Source of the DNA: SLHU01 sp009929975
Lineage (GTDB): Bacteria > Bacillota > Clostridia > Saccharofermentanales > UBA5734
Assembly (NCBI GenBank): GCA_040776905.1
Contig: JAXGZQ010000001.1
Span: 806,001 to 870,000, forward strand
DNA length: 64,000 nt
Reading direction: 5' to 3'
In this document: piece by piece, positions 26,999-35,848 of the stretch
Position numbering within the stretch: position 1 is the first letter of the stretch
Layout of the letters: each line of letters begins with the position of its first letter
Position numbers and translations under genes: made by a program
The notes under the pieces: generated by a model
Told to the model about the DNA's origin: nothing
What the model saw: the letters and a program-made list of their open reading frames with translations, nothing else
The model's database searches: none

Positions 26999-28207
26999 TC
27001 AGGCATCAACCGGTTCATTGGCCTGTTTCTTCTTTTGATGGACCAGCCAGATGCCGAGCAGCAACAGGATTGGAAAAACAACAGCGGTCAGTATGCCAAA
27101 CTTCAGACTGCCCGAGAATACACCGCTCATCAGGCCAACCAGGGTTGGTCCGGCTGCGCAGCCAACATCACCGGCCAGGGCAAGAAAAGCAAACATCATG
27201 GTGCCTCCGGCCGGCAGCCGGGCCGCGGACAGACTGAAGGTCCCGGGCCACATGATGCCGACAGCCAGTCCACAGATCGCACAGCCGATCAGACTGAGCA
27301 CAGCACCCGGAGAAAGGGATATCAAAAAATAACTGACCAGACAAAGGACCGCGCTCAAGGCCATGAAACGTTCCAGCTTCAAGCGGGCGCCATAGCGCCC
27401 GTAATACAGGCGTGACAACCCCATCATAACGGCAAACATCATCGGACCGGCTAAATCCCCGATGGTTTTGTTGACACCGAGTCCCTGTTCCGCGAACGCG
27501 GATGCCCACTGGCTGACCGCTTGTTCACTGGCACCGGCGGCGATCATCAGCATCACAAGAATCCAGAACAGCCGGTTACGCAACAGCTGGGTGAGGGAAA
27601 ATCCCTTGAGATGGGAGCCGACCGGAGCCGCCAGCGGTACGCGGGCAAAAAAGAATGTGTTGAACAGCGGAACGATGGCCCAGAACAAGGCCAGCCACGG
27701 CCAGTTTTCAATACCCGCCAGAACAAAAAAAATCGTTGAGATCAAGACAACACCAACATGCCCCCAGCAATAAAATGAATGGAGAAGGCTCATCGTTGAT
27801 TCCTTGTGATCACTCGGACAGGCCTCGACAATAGGACTGACGAGGACTTCCAGCAATCCGCCGCCGGCAGCATAGATCATGACCGACAACAGCAGTCCAT
27901 GGAACGGGTTGGCAAACAGCCCCGGCAGGATAATAAGGCCGACCAGTCCGGCCGTCGCGAAAAGATGGGCCGCGACGATCGAGACGCGATAGCCGATTTT
28001 ATCAACAAAAAACGCCGCGAGAAAATCGACCAGCAGCTGAAAACCGAAATTGAGTGTCACCAGCAGCGTTATCTGCGTCAGCGGAATCTGATAGATTGAT
28101 TGAAAGGTCAGGAATAACAGCGGAACGAAATTGTTGATCACTGCCTGAACGATGTAAGCCGTAAAACTGGCATAAATGGTGTGCTGATAGGTCAGACCTT
28201 TAGGCAT
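26999..28207 (-). CDS. major facilitator superfamily transporter
   Basis: A 402-residue integral membrane protein with about twelve hydrophobic segments. It has an acidic/basic loop after helix 2 (FVDKIGYR) and a symmetric loop in the second half (LSRLYYGRYGARLK). The overall look is that of the fucose/glucose-permease-like MFS group, but the substrate cannot be assigned. GGGAGG lies upstream of the ATG, and the start overlaps the end of the DNA glycosylase gene by 8 bases, so the two are co-translated although functionally unrelated. Confidence 0.85.
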   Translation of the reverse strand: MPKGLTYQHTIYASFTAYIVQAVINNFVPLLFLTFQSIYQIPLTQITLLVTLNFGFQLLVDFLAAFFVDKIGYRVSIVAAHLFATAGLVGLIILPGLFANPFHGLLLSVMIYAAGGGLLEVLVSPIVEACPSDHKESTMSLLHSFYCWGHVGVVLISTIFFVLAGIENWPWLALFWAIVPLFNTFFFARVPLAAPVGSHLKGFSLTQLLRNRLFWILVMLMIAAGASEQAVSQWASAFAEQGLGVNKTIGDLAGPMMFAVMMGLSRLYYGRYGARLKLERFMALSAVLCLVSYFLISLSPGAVLSLIGCAICGLAVGIMWPGTFSLSAARLPAGGTMMFAFLALAGDVGCAAGPTLVGLMSGVFSGSLKFGILTAVVFPILLLLGIWLVHQKKKQANEPVDA

Positions 28208-28715
28208 CGCGCTGCCTCCCTGCCGGCAGCATCACGATCTGCCATTGCTTCAGTTTTTCTTCATATGACATGGTATGGGCCGGGCTGGTTGACGGCAGCC
28301 GGGCCAGGATCAGGCCATTTCGCTGAGATGGTGAAAGTCCGGGAAGAATCAGGCGGCGAAACAAGGATTCAGCGGCAGCACCATTATAGAAAACTGCTTG
28401 TATTTTGGTATATCGCGCAAAAAACGATAAAAAATCATGAGGGTCCGGCTCACGGATTGCCTGATCAAGGCTACCCTGCCGCTCACAGTGGTGCAGCACA
28501 TCCCACAGTCCGATATCATGATCAAGCAGCAGACGGCAGCGGCTTTCATAATCACTGAGATCAGGCCGGCCTGCCAACTGGGTCATGATTGGCCAGAACT
28601 GGTTGCGCGGATGCGCGTAATACTGCTGTTTTTGCAGCGAGATGGCCCCGGGCATTGAACCGAGAATCAATGTCCGGCAATTTTCATGAATCAGCGGGTC
28701 AAACGCGGTCAGCAT
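28200..28715 (-). CDS. DNA-deoxyinosine (hypoxanthine) glycosylase, uracil-DNA-glycosylase superfamily
   Basis: A 171-residue protein with the two signature loops of the uracil-DNA-glycosylase fold: TLILGSMPGAISL near residue 15 (water-activating loop) and RLPSTSPAHTMSYEEK near the C-terminus (minor-groove loop). YYAHPRNQFWPIM after the first loop is typical of the family-6 hypoxanthine-DNA glycosylases and Mug-like proteins, which remove deaminated adenine from DNA. No iron-sulfur cysteines are seen. It is first of a two-gene unit with the MFS gene. Confidence 0.82.
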   Translation of the reverse strand: MLTAFDPLIHENCRTLILGSMPGAISLQKQQYYAHPRNQFWPIMTQLAGRPDLSDYESRCRLLLDHDIGLWDVLHHCERQGSLDQAIREPDPHDFLSFFARYTKIQAVFYNGAAAESLFRRLILPGLSPSQRNGLILARLPSTSPAHTMSYEEKLKQWQIVMLPAGRQRDA

Positions 28716-28860
28716 GCTCTCACTCCATCCTGATCAACATTAAGTGAAAGTATGGCATATTGTCAGATAAGATGTAAAGTCTGACCGGAGGAGCCAAAGC
28801 TGCCATGATCGGTTATACTGGAGACAACTCAGGGTCCGGCAGATTCAGGGAGGTGTCTGA

Positions 28861-29592
28861 ATGAGTGTCTGTGCCGCTTTTTTTGATGTTGACGGAACCA
28901 TAACCCGCGAGGGACTGATCAGCGAACTGTTCCGCAAGATGGTCAAATATGAGCTGATTGATGACGCGAAATGGCATGAACATGTCAAACCGGCCTTTTC
29001 ACGCTGGAATCGGCGGGTCGGCGAATATGATCACTATCTGCAGCGGATGGTTGATATCTATCTGGACACCGTACGCAATACCAACCCGGTTCACATCGAC
29101 TATATCGCGCGAAAAGTGATTGAACAGAACGGTGAAAGGGTCTACACCTTCACCCGGGAACGGCTGCGCTGGCATAAAAAGCAGGGCCATCTGCTGATCG
29201 CGATTTCCGGCTCACCGGTGGAGCTGGTCCGCGAGATGGCGAAACTGTACGATATGGATGATTTTCGCGGCACCGTCTACGAAATCGGTGAGGACGGCCT
29301 GTACAGCGGACAGATTACACCGATGTGGGATTCCCGCAGCAAACGGAAAGCCGTGCTGGAAATGGCGGTCAAGCATCAGATCGATCTGGATGCCAGTTAT
29401 GCCTATGGCGATACGACCGGAGATTATACGATGCTGAAACTGGTCGGCCATCCGCACGCCATCAATCCAACCCGGGAACTGCTCGGGAAAATCCTCTCTG
29501 ACAGTGAATTACGTGATCTGGTGACCCTCATTGTTGAGCGCAAGGATGTCACCTATCAGCTCGATCCCGACTGCCTCAAACTGATTCATTGA
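28861..29592 (+). CDS. HAD-IB family phosphatase (SerB-like)
   Basis: A 243-residue cytoplasmic hydrolase. Motif I is FFDVDGTIT (nucleophile and acid Asp), motif II is LIAISGSPVEL, and motif III/IV is AYGDTTGDYTML. The fold and the helical cap between motifs I and II match HAD-IB enzymes such as phosphoserine phosphatase; specificity cannot be decided. AGGGAGGTGTCTGA precedes the ATG. It converges on the GH43 gene with a 7-base overlap of the ends. Confidence 0.85.
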   Translation: MSVCAAFFDVDGTITREGLISELFRKMVKYELIDDAKWHEHVKPAFSRWNRRVGEYDHYLQRMVDIYLDTVRNTNPVHIDYIARKVIEQNGERVYTFTRERLRWHKKQGHLLIAISGSPVELVREMAKLYDMDDFRGTVYEIGEDGLYSGQITPMWDSRSKRKAVLEMAVKHQIDLDASYAYGDTTGDYTMLKLVGHPHAINPTRELLGKILSDSELRDLVTLIVERKDVTYQLDPDCLKLIH

Positions 29593-31139
29593 GCAACCGG
29601 GTCCGGTACAGGGTCCACCTTCAGATAGTGAAATGAAGCAATACCCTGCTGAGCACACAAACCCGTCCACGTCCCGGTAAAGGTCATCACATGCGTTCCT
29701 TCTGTACAAAGGCCTGCGGTCAGCCCCTTGCCGGCGAACTGCCAGTCCGCGTCTTCGCCCGTCCGCCAATAGAAGCGATAATCCGTTGTATCCGCAGTCA
29801 TACGAAGCTCGACCCCTGACAACAGCGCTGCATCCGGCAGACGGACACGTTCCGATTCACTGATAAGATCATGTACTTTGCGGCGCAGAGTCAGCCAGCT
29901 GCCATCCGCTCGTTTTTCCACCAGCAGAGCATAATAATAATCATGGGTATAATAGGCGGTCAGACCGGCGGAACAAGTCTGCTCGTTTGTGATGACCACT
30001 TTTGTCATTGCCTGAACGGCAAAGGATTTCTGACGCACCATCATCAGACAGGGATCCGGATCATCGAGGTGCTTCCCCTGTCCGTCCAGAAAGCAGGCAC
30101 CGGGGTTCAGCTGATACCGTTCGCGATCCGGATTGCGGACGAAGGTCCACTCCGGATTGAGACCCGGAGATTGAAAATCATCGAAGAACGCATCGGATAC
30201 AGGATGATCTGATACTGCGGCACCGTCGGCGGGAGGCTGCGGCAGAGGGCCGGACATGCACAGCGCGATATGTCCGTCATCACCGACAACCGGCCAGCCA
30301 TCGTCCTGCCAGTCCATCGGTGCGAGAAAGGTTTCCCGTCCCAGATGATGCAAAAGCCGGCCCGGCAGCTGACGGATGGCCAGACAGACGAGCCACCAGT
30401 GGCCGGCACGATCCTCAACCAGATCGGCATGCCCTGTCGCCTGAATCGGTGAATGGCCAAAATCACGATGACTGAGAACAGGCTGTCTCGGACACGGCTC
30501 AAATGGACCGAAAGGCCCGGGCCCGCGAAATAACGTCACCTGGTGGCCGTACTCTGTTCCTCCTTCTGCCAGCAAAAGATAATAATGTCGGCCGATTCGG
30601 TACAGATGAGGGGCTTCAGGGTGTCGCCCGCCCGATCCCCGGCTGATCACAACTTTATCACTGAGGCGCCGGCCTGTTTTCGGTTCGATGACGAACGCGG
30701 TAATCGCCGGTTCGCCGTCAACCTCGCTGGTCCCGCAAAAATACGCCGTACCATCATGATCGAAAAACAAGGATGGATCGATCCCTGCCTGATCAACCCA
30801 CTGCGGCTCAGACCATTCGCCACGGATATCATTGGTGTAGACAATAAAGTTACCGCCATGACTGACATTTGTTGTTATCATATAGAAAGTTCCATCATGC
30901 CAGCGCAGTGTCGGAGCGTAGATACCGCCGGAACTGCGACAACCGCGCAACGGCAGCTGGCTGTCCCGGGTGAGACAGTGTCCGATCAGCTGCCAATCCG
31001 TCAGATTGCGGCTATGGTAGATCGGAACACCGGGAAAAAACTCAAAGGTCGATGTCACGAGGTAGAAGTCATCACCGACCCGGCAGATACTCGGATCAGG
31101 ATTGAATCCGGCAATGATCGGATTATGATAGGCTTTCAC
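29586..31139 (-). CDS. glycoside hydrolase family 43 (beta-xylosidase/alpha-arabinofuranosidase)
   Basis: A 517-residue GH43 enzyme with a five-bladed propeller and a C-terminal beta-sandwich. The N-terminus has GFNPDPSICRVGDDFYLVTSTFEFFPG with the catalytic base Asp; GIDPSLFFDHDG provides the pKa-modulating Asp; the acid Glu is in PEAPHLYRIG. The last ~190 residues (DDFQSPGLNPEWTFVRNP...) are the accessory sandwich found in xylosidases of this type. No signal peptide, so it acts on imported oligosaccharides. The start codon is GTG at 31139 with GGAGG 8 bases upstream. Confidence 0.9.
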   Translation of the reverse strand: MKAYHNPIIAGFNPDPSICRVGDDFYLVTSTFEFFPGVPIYHSRNLTDWQLIGHCLTRDSQLPLRGCRSSGGIYAPTLRWHDGTFYMITTNVSHGGNFIVYTNDIRGEWSEPQWVDQAGIDPSLFFDHDGTAYFCGTSEVDGEPAITAFVIEPKTGRRLSDKVVISRGSGGRHPEAPHLYRIGRHYYLLLAEGGTEYGHQVTLFRGPGPFGPFEPCPRQPVLSHRDFGHSPIQATGHADLVEDRAGHWWLVCLAIRQLPGRLLHHLGRETFLAPMDWQDDGWPVVGDDGHIALCMSGPLPQPPADGAAVSDHPVSDAFFDDFQSPGLNPEWTFVRNPDRERYQLNPGACFLDGQGKHLDDPDPCLMMVRQKSFAVQAMTKVVITNEQTCSAGLTAYYTHDYYYALLVEKRADGSWLTLRRKVHDLISESERVRLPDAALLSGVELRMTADTTDYRFYWRTGEDADWQFAGKGLTAGLCTEGTHVMTFTGTWTGLCAQQGIASFHYLKVDPVPDPVAQ

Positions 31140-31205
31140 TGTTGATACCTCCGCTGTCGTACCAGACTGATAAAGTCAAGCATTAGGAAAAAAGGTGAAC
31201 ACGAA

Positions 31206-31652
31206 ATGATATATCTCGACTATAACGCAACAACACCCATTGATCCAGCGGTCGCGGATGTGATGGAACCATTTATCCGTCAACATTTCGGTAATCCGTC
31301 GAGCCTTCATCCGGAAGGGAGTTTCGCCCGCAGGGCGGTTGAACAGGCCCGGGAACAGACAGCGCTGCTGCTGGGTGCCGCACCGGATGAGATTGTTTTC
31401 ACCAGCGGAGGCAGTGAGTCCAATAACATGGCGCTGAAAGGGGCGATCGCGGATAGCGGCCGCCGCAAAGCTCATCTGATCACATCAGTGACGGAACATC
31501 CCTCTGTCCTCAATGTCTGCCGCTGGCTGGAACGTCAGGGGCATGACATCACATACCTCCCTGTCGACCACTACGGCCGTGTCCGCGCAGCGGAGGCATC
31601 GGCAGCTGGGATGATCTGTGATAAAATAACCACTGATATGAACATCCGCTGA
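31206..31652 (+). pseudogene. truncated cysteine desulfurase (NifS/IscS-like), 5' fragment
   Basis: The 148-residue frame begins as a normal class-V aminotransferase: MIYLDYNATTPIDPAV, HFGNPSSLHPEG, VFTSGGSESNNMALKGA and TSVTEHPSVLN (PLP-contacting His). It matches only about the first 130 of roughly 380 residues. After YLPVDHYGRV the sequence loses family similarity, so the PLP-binding Lys and the catalytic Cys loop are absent. The region beyond the break looks like the upstream region of the next gene. It keeps a ribosome site (AAGGTG) and is probably a recent 3' deletion remnant. Confidence 0.8.
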
Positions 31653-31683
31653 ATGACAGATATCCGGAAGTGAGGATGATAGC

Positions 31684-32322
31684 ATGAGTCAATGGATCGA
31701 TCGGATCGCGGCGCGTATGAAACGGCTGGCCATTCCGAGCCTGATGAAATATCTTGTGATCTGCATGGGCGCCGTGTTCGTGCTGGATCTTGTTTTCGCC
31801 GGGCAGTTGAGCAGTCTTCTGTTTTTCAGCCGGGACGCGATTTTCGGCGGACAGATCTGGCGGCTGGTTACCTTTATTTTCCTGCCGATCAGCAGCAGCC
31901 CGCTTTTCGTTGTCTTTGTCCTTTATTTCTATTATATGATCGGCGAAGCACTGGAGCACGAATGGGGCGTCGCCCGCTTCAACCTGTTTTATCTGACCGG
32001 ACTGATCGGTACGATCATCGCCGGGTTCATTTCCGGTTTTGCGACCAATCATTACTTGAATCTCTCACTCTTCTTTGCCTACGCGATTTTATATCCGGAG
32101 ACCGAACTCCGCCTGTTTTTTGTTCTGCCGGTTAAAATCAAGTGGTTGGCCTGGCTCAACGCAGCGTACTTCGCTTATCAGCTGATCGTCGCGTCCTGGT
32201 CCTTCCGGCTGGCCCTGCTTGTCTCCATCGCGAATCTTATTCTGTTCTTTCAGGGTGATGTCCGCCGCCGGATCGCCAATGAACGGCGGCGGCGCGAGTG
32301 GCAGAAACATTTCCGCCGCTGA
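31684..32322 (+). CDS. rhomboid-fold membrane protein, probably not a protease
   Basis: A 212-residue membrane protein with about six hydrophobic segments. FGGQIWRLVTFIFLP and YYMIGEALEHEWGVARFNLFYL resemble the first loop and helices of rhomboid and Derlin-like proteins. The catalytic GxSG serine motif and the helix-6 His expected of active rhomboids are not seen. The C-terminus is strongly basic and cytosolic (RRRIANERRRREWQKHFRR). It follows the truncated desulfurase by about 30 bases and is followed by a terminator shared with osmC. Confidence 0.72.
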   Translation: MSQWIDRIAARMKRLAIPSLMKYLVICMGAVFVLDLVFAGQLSSLLFFSRDAIFGGQIWRLVTFIFLPISSSPLFVVFVLYFYYMIGEALEHEWGVARFNLFYLTGLIGTIIAGFISGFATNHYLNLSLFFAYAILYPETELRLFFVLPVKIKWLAWLNAAYFAYQLIVASWSFRLALLVSIANLILFFQGDVRRRIANERRRREWQKHFRR

Positions 32323-32331
32323 CGGCAAAAG

Positions 32332-32369
32332 AAAAACCCGCCGGAATCTTCATTCCAACGGGTCTGTTT
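32332..32369. terminator. bidirectional terminator between rhomboid-like and osmC genes
   Basis: AACCCG...GGAAT-CTTC-ATTCC...CGGGT forms an interrupted stem with an A run on the left and T-rich bases on the right. It separates two convergent genes. Confidence 0.6.
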
Positions 32370-32404
32370 CCAATCTCACAGATCGCGGTTTATCTGATGG
32401 CTGC

Positions 32405-32839
32405 TCAGCCAAGCTGTACACTGACCGGCGTCTCATGACTGAGGTTATCGCTGACCGGGCAGCGGCTTTCAACGGCCAGGCGCCATTTTTCCTTCGTTGC
32501 CGCGTCCGCATCGGTATCAGGCCGCAGAGTCACGCGGATGGACTGATAGCCTGCCCGTTCCGCGTCGGACATTCCCATGAACTTGGCCGGGTTCAAATCA
32601 CCTTCGAGGTCAATCTTGACCCCATTCAGGTTCATGTCCAGTTCTTTGGCGACCACATGGCCGACCACGTTGAGACAGCCGGCCAGCGCGGCCAGAACAT
32701 AATCCACGGGGGTCGGGCCTTCGTTGGTACCGCCCTGGTTCTTCGGTTCATCGACGATAACAGTAAACCCGTTGGTTCGAACCACGGTCTTGGTCGGATT
32801 CTCACTGTGCGCTTGAGCTTTGAATGTTACTTTCGGCAT
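32405..32839 (-). CDS. OsmC/Ohr-family protein
   Basis: A 144-residue protein of the OsmC fold. GPTPVDYVLAALAGCLNVVG carries the first catalytic Cys, and VESRCPVSDNL the second. These two Cys residues reduce organic hydroperoxides in the family, and the protein acts as a homodimer. The promoter upstream is a perfect consensus, which suggests constitutive and strong expression. AGGAGA lies 8 bases before the ATG. Confidence 0.9.
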   Translation of the reverse strand: MPKVTFKAQAHSENPTKTVVRTNGFTVIVDEPKNQGGTNEGPTPVDYVLAALAGCLNVVGHVVAKELDMNLNGVKIDLEGDLNPAKFMGMSDAERAGYQSIRVTLRPDTDADAATKEKWRLAVESRCPVSDNLSHETPVSVQLG

Positions 32840-32877
32840 TTTACATATCTCCTATATAATTAGTGTTTTTATATTTA

Positions 32878-32906
32878 ATTATACTGAGTATCCGGACACT
32901 TGTCAA
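32878..32906 (-). promoter_or_regulatory. perfect consensus sigma-A promoter of the osmC-like gene
   Basis: On the minus strand TTGACA and TATAAT are separated by exactly 17 bases. TATAAT ends about 38 bases before the ATG, leaving a short leader with AGGAGA. Confidence 0.85.
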
Positions 32907-33025
32907 TCATCATCCGCTAGTCAATGATAATCATACGATCGACGGTTGGAAACATTTCCGTCAGCAGAACCGTCAAAGCAACTGAATGATCGATGAAGCT
33001 CACGCAATGATCGAGGTGATCAAAA

Positions 33026-34366
33026 ATGAAACAGTCAACCATGATCCGACTGGCCCTCCTGGTCGTCATGAGCCTGCTGCTGAGCAGCTGCTCCGCAATC
33101 GGCTTTCTCAATCCTTCTTCCACATCAGCAACAGCCGACCCGACCGGCAGTACCGGGCCGGACCGGCCGCCCCTGCCAGAGGACGGGGATTTGATGGCTG
33201 ACATTGTTCCTGCGGCCTGGACCGCACCCGCTGATACAGATCCTGAGCTGGCCGCGTCCATGATGCGCTTCGCTGATGAACTGCTGCTGAGTTCTCTCGA
33301 TAATGATCAAAACGTTCTGATTTCTCCGGCATCAGTCTTTCTGGCGTTGGCGATGACCATGAACGGCGCGGATAAAGCGACACGTGACGCGATGATCCGC
33401 GTTTTGACCGGGGCCGGCTTTACAGCAGATGCGATCAACAACTTCAGCCGCGGCTGGATTCAGCATCTGACATCATCCGGCGGCGAAAAGACCGCGATCT
33501 CTATCGCCAACTCAATCTGGTTCCGGGAAGGGTTCGACGCAGATCCTGATTTTCTGCAGATGAACGCTGATTTCTTCGGTGCCGGTGCCCGGTCCCTCGA
33601 TTTCGCAGATCCAACTTCGCTGGAGATCATCAATGACTGGGTTGATGCCAACACGAACGGCCTGATCAGGAAAATTATCGAAAAGATCAACCCGACCACC
33701 ATCATGTACCTGGTCAACACCGTCTACTTCAAGTCTGACTGGCAGCAGCCTTTTCTCTGGCAAGATACGATAAGCGGCAATTTCCAGACTGATCAGGGTG
33801 ATGTCACATATGATTTCATGAATCAGACCACGTTGTTTCCCTATTTTGCCATCAGCGGAGGACAAGGTGTCGTACTGCCTTACGATAACGGCCGCTACGC
33901 TTATGTCGCGATTCTTCCAGATGCCGGGACGGATCCCCGGGCCTGGCTGTCTGCCCGCGAGCCGGGGGAAATCAGTTCGCAGATATTTGCCAAAGCCGCT
34001 CAGGCCGAATCGGCTGTGGTTCAATTGAGCCTGCCGAAATATGAAGCCGCCTATGAGGATACACTGAATGACGAACTGATGAGGATGGGCATGGAAATCG
34101 CTTTTGACGGTGGCTCCGCTGATTTTTCACTGATGAACCAGGAACGGCGGACCGGCCTTTATATCAGTGAGGTCCGGCATAAAACCACCATCATCGTTGA
34201 TGAAGAGGGAACCGAGGCCGCCGCCGCGACATCGGTCGCGATCGACGAAAGCGCGATGATGACGGAGCATGAACTGGTCTTCAACCGGCCATTCATCTAC
34301 ACAATCATCGATCTTGAGAATGGACTTCCCTTGTTCACGGGTATCCTGGATCATCCCGCCGGCTGA
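33026..34366 (+). CDS. serpin, membrane-anchored lipoprotein
   Basis: A 446-residue serine-protease inhibitor. A signal peptide ends in lipobox LLLSSC (Cys22), followed by a Ser/Thr/Pro-rich linker and the serpin fold from about residue 70: NVLISPASVFLALAMTMNGA, then NTVYFKSDWQQPF (shutter and strand 6B region). The hinge of the reactive centre loop, EEGTEAAAATSVA, has the small residues needed for loop insertion, so it is likely an inhibitory serpin. FNRPFIYTI and GLPLFTGIL close the fold. The loop appears two residues longer than in antitrypsin; the scissile site is probably among Ser-Ala-Met-Met, pointing to an elastase- or subtilisin-like target. The protein would sit on the outside of the membrane. 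GAGGTG precedes the ATG. Confidence 0.92.
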   Translation: MKQSTMIRLALLVVMSLLLSSCSAIGFLNPSSTSATADPTGSTGPDRPPLPEDGDLMADIVPAAWTAPADTDPELAASMMRFADELLLSSLDNDQNVLISPASVFLALAMTMNGADKATRDAMIRVLTGAGFTADAINNFSRGWIQHLTSSGGEKTAISIANSIWFREGFDADPDFLQMNADFFGAGARSLDFADPTSLEIINDWVDANTNGLIRKIIEKINPTTIMYLVNTVYFKSDWQQPFLWQDTISGNFQTDQGDVTYDFMNQTTLFPYFAISGGQGVVLPYDNGRYAYVAILPDAGTDPRAWLSAREPGEISSQIFAKAAQAESAVVQLSLPKYEAAYEDTLNDELMRMGMEIAFDGGSADFSLMNQERRTGLYISEVRHKTTIIVDEEGTEAAAATSVAIDESAMMTEHELVFNRPFIYTIIDLENGLPLFTGILDHPAG

Positions 34367-34380
34367 TAGCCTGTATCTGC

Positions 34381-35829
34381 TCAGGCTTTGACAATCACGG
34401 ATTCAATACCGAGAATATCCGCGATCTTCCGGAGCGTCTCAGCATGATGCCCGACTCCCAGCGCATAATGATGGGTCGGTCCCTCCATCACCCATGCCTT
34501 GACAAACGCTCTGGTGTTCGGTGCGAAAAACGCGCGCGTATTCGTGTTGCCGGTTGGCGGGATCGGCCCTTTCCGGCTGATCCCCTCCCCGATGACAAAC
34601 TTGAACGCGCCAGTAGCGGTCTGGGTCAGGCCCAGCATGGTGATCGGACCTTCCTTTATCTTGAACTCAACTGAAGCACCGTGACCGGGTTTGCCATGGA
34701 ACTTTTTCAGGCTGCGCAGAATCGGCCGATCTTCGGCGATCGCCATATGATGCGGCCCGTCATGTCCGACCAGGATAAAATCCTCAATAAAATCAAACGG
34801 ATGAAACTCAGCGAAACTTCCGCCGATATTCAATCGATCCATGATCAGCATCGCCAGACACGTTTTCAAATCAAATTCACCACACATCGGGATGCCCCGG
34901 GCGTTGAGCATTGTATTGCCGGCGATCAGCGAGCTGATCACCCGCTGCTGCGGACTGTCCGGCCGGCCTTCATAGTAGTAGGCAAGCCCTGTCAGATCAT
35001 GGCGTTCAACCAGAGCGTCCAACGCGGCCGCACCGACCGCCGCCTGATGAAGATCCTCGTCCGTCAGCGTTTCGGTCAGAGGATCAGTCCGGGGGTCCGG
35101 ACGGTCAAATTCAGCCAGAATCAGCTGCTTCTTCTGTTCGATCGCAAGCGGATCCGCATGATCAAATTCTCTGACCAGGTCATCAATCTCCAGCTGCGCG
35201 ACATGAACACCGAATGCGGCTGAAATCGCGGTCGGGTCGGTATGCATATCGTACATTGCTTCCATCACATGGCCCATCAGGCCGATTCGTGCGTCTTTCA
35301 GCGCATGCAGCACACAGGCGATGTCACACCAGGATTGAATCTCCTGAGCGGCAGCCGGATCATCGACCAGGGTTCCAATCACAACATCAGCGACCGGCCG
35401 GCCCAGACGGATCGCCACGCCGGTAAACTCTGGAACTGAACAGATATTGTCATTCTCCAGCTGCATGACGGTCGATGCCCGGCTGTAGTCCATCGCGGCC
35501 CGGGGCTGCAGCGCAAGCAGAACCACCGGCTGTGTTGTTCCCAGAATAATCGGAGCAAAGGTCGCCGATGTCGCGTATGTGGCCATATTGCAGAAAATCA
35601 GGTCAAGCTGGTCCCGGCGCATTCTGGCCGCGATGGCGGCAGCCGCGGGCTGTCCGTTCGCGAACCCATAATCGATCAGATTGATTTCATAGCCGGCCAG
35701 CTGTTCTTTCAAGGTCTGATGATAATCCTCGAGTGTGGCCTGCAAACCGTCAAACTGTGCATAGTATGTATCGTGAACCACGGCGAATAATCCGATATTC
35801 GCTGTTCGTCCTGCTGTTCGCTCAATCAT
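34381..35829 (-). CDS. L-arabinose/L-fucose isomerase-family protein
   Basis: A 482-residue enzyme with the layout of L-arabinose isomerase. The metal and catalytic residues of that family appear as Glu in MCGEFDLKTCLAM, Glu in GSFAEFHPFDF, His in LVGHDGPHHMA and a late His in LGVGHHAETL. MEAMYDMHTDPT in the middle matches the conserved stretch of AraA. It should interconvert an aldose and ketose in the cytoplasm using Mn2+; the natural sugar is uncertain since it is divergent from classical AraA. It follows the beta-mannosidase gene by 19 bases and is probably co-transcribed with it. Confidence 0.8.
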   Translation of the reverse strand: MIERTAGRTANIGLFAVVHDTYYAQFDGLQATLEDYHQTLKEQLAGYEINLIDYGFANGQPAAAAIAARMRRDQLDLIFCNMATYATSATFAPIILGTTQPVVLLALQPRAAMDYSRASTVMQLENDNICSVPEFTGVAIRLGRPVADVVIGTLVDDPAAAQEIQSWCDIACVLHALKDARIGLMGHVMEAMYDMHTDPTAISAAFGVHVAQLEIDDLVREFDHADPLAIEQKKQLILAEFDRPDPRTDPLTETLTDEDLHQAAVGAAALDALVERHDLTGLAYYYEGRPDSPQQRVISSLIAGNTMLNARGIPMCGEFDLKTCLAMLIMDRLNIGGSFAEFHPFDFIEDFILVGHDGPHHMAIAEDRPILRSLKKFHGKPGHGASVEFKIKEGPITMLGLTQTATGAFKFVIGEGISRKGPIPPTGNTNTRAFFAPNTRAFVKAWVMEGPTHHYALGVGHHAETLRKIADILGIESVIVKA

Positions 35830-35848
35830 GATCGCAACCTCTTTCCGG

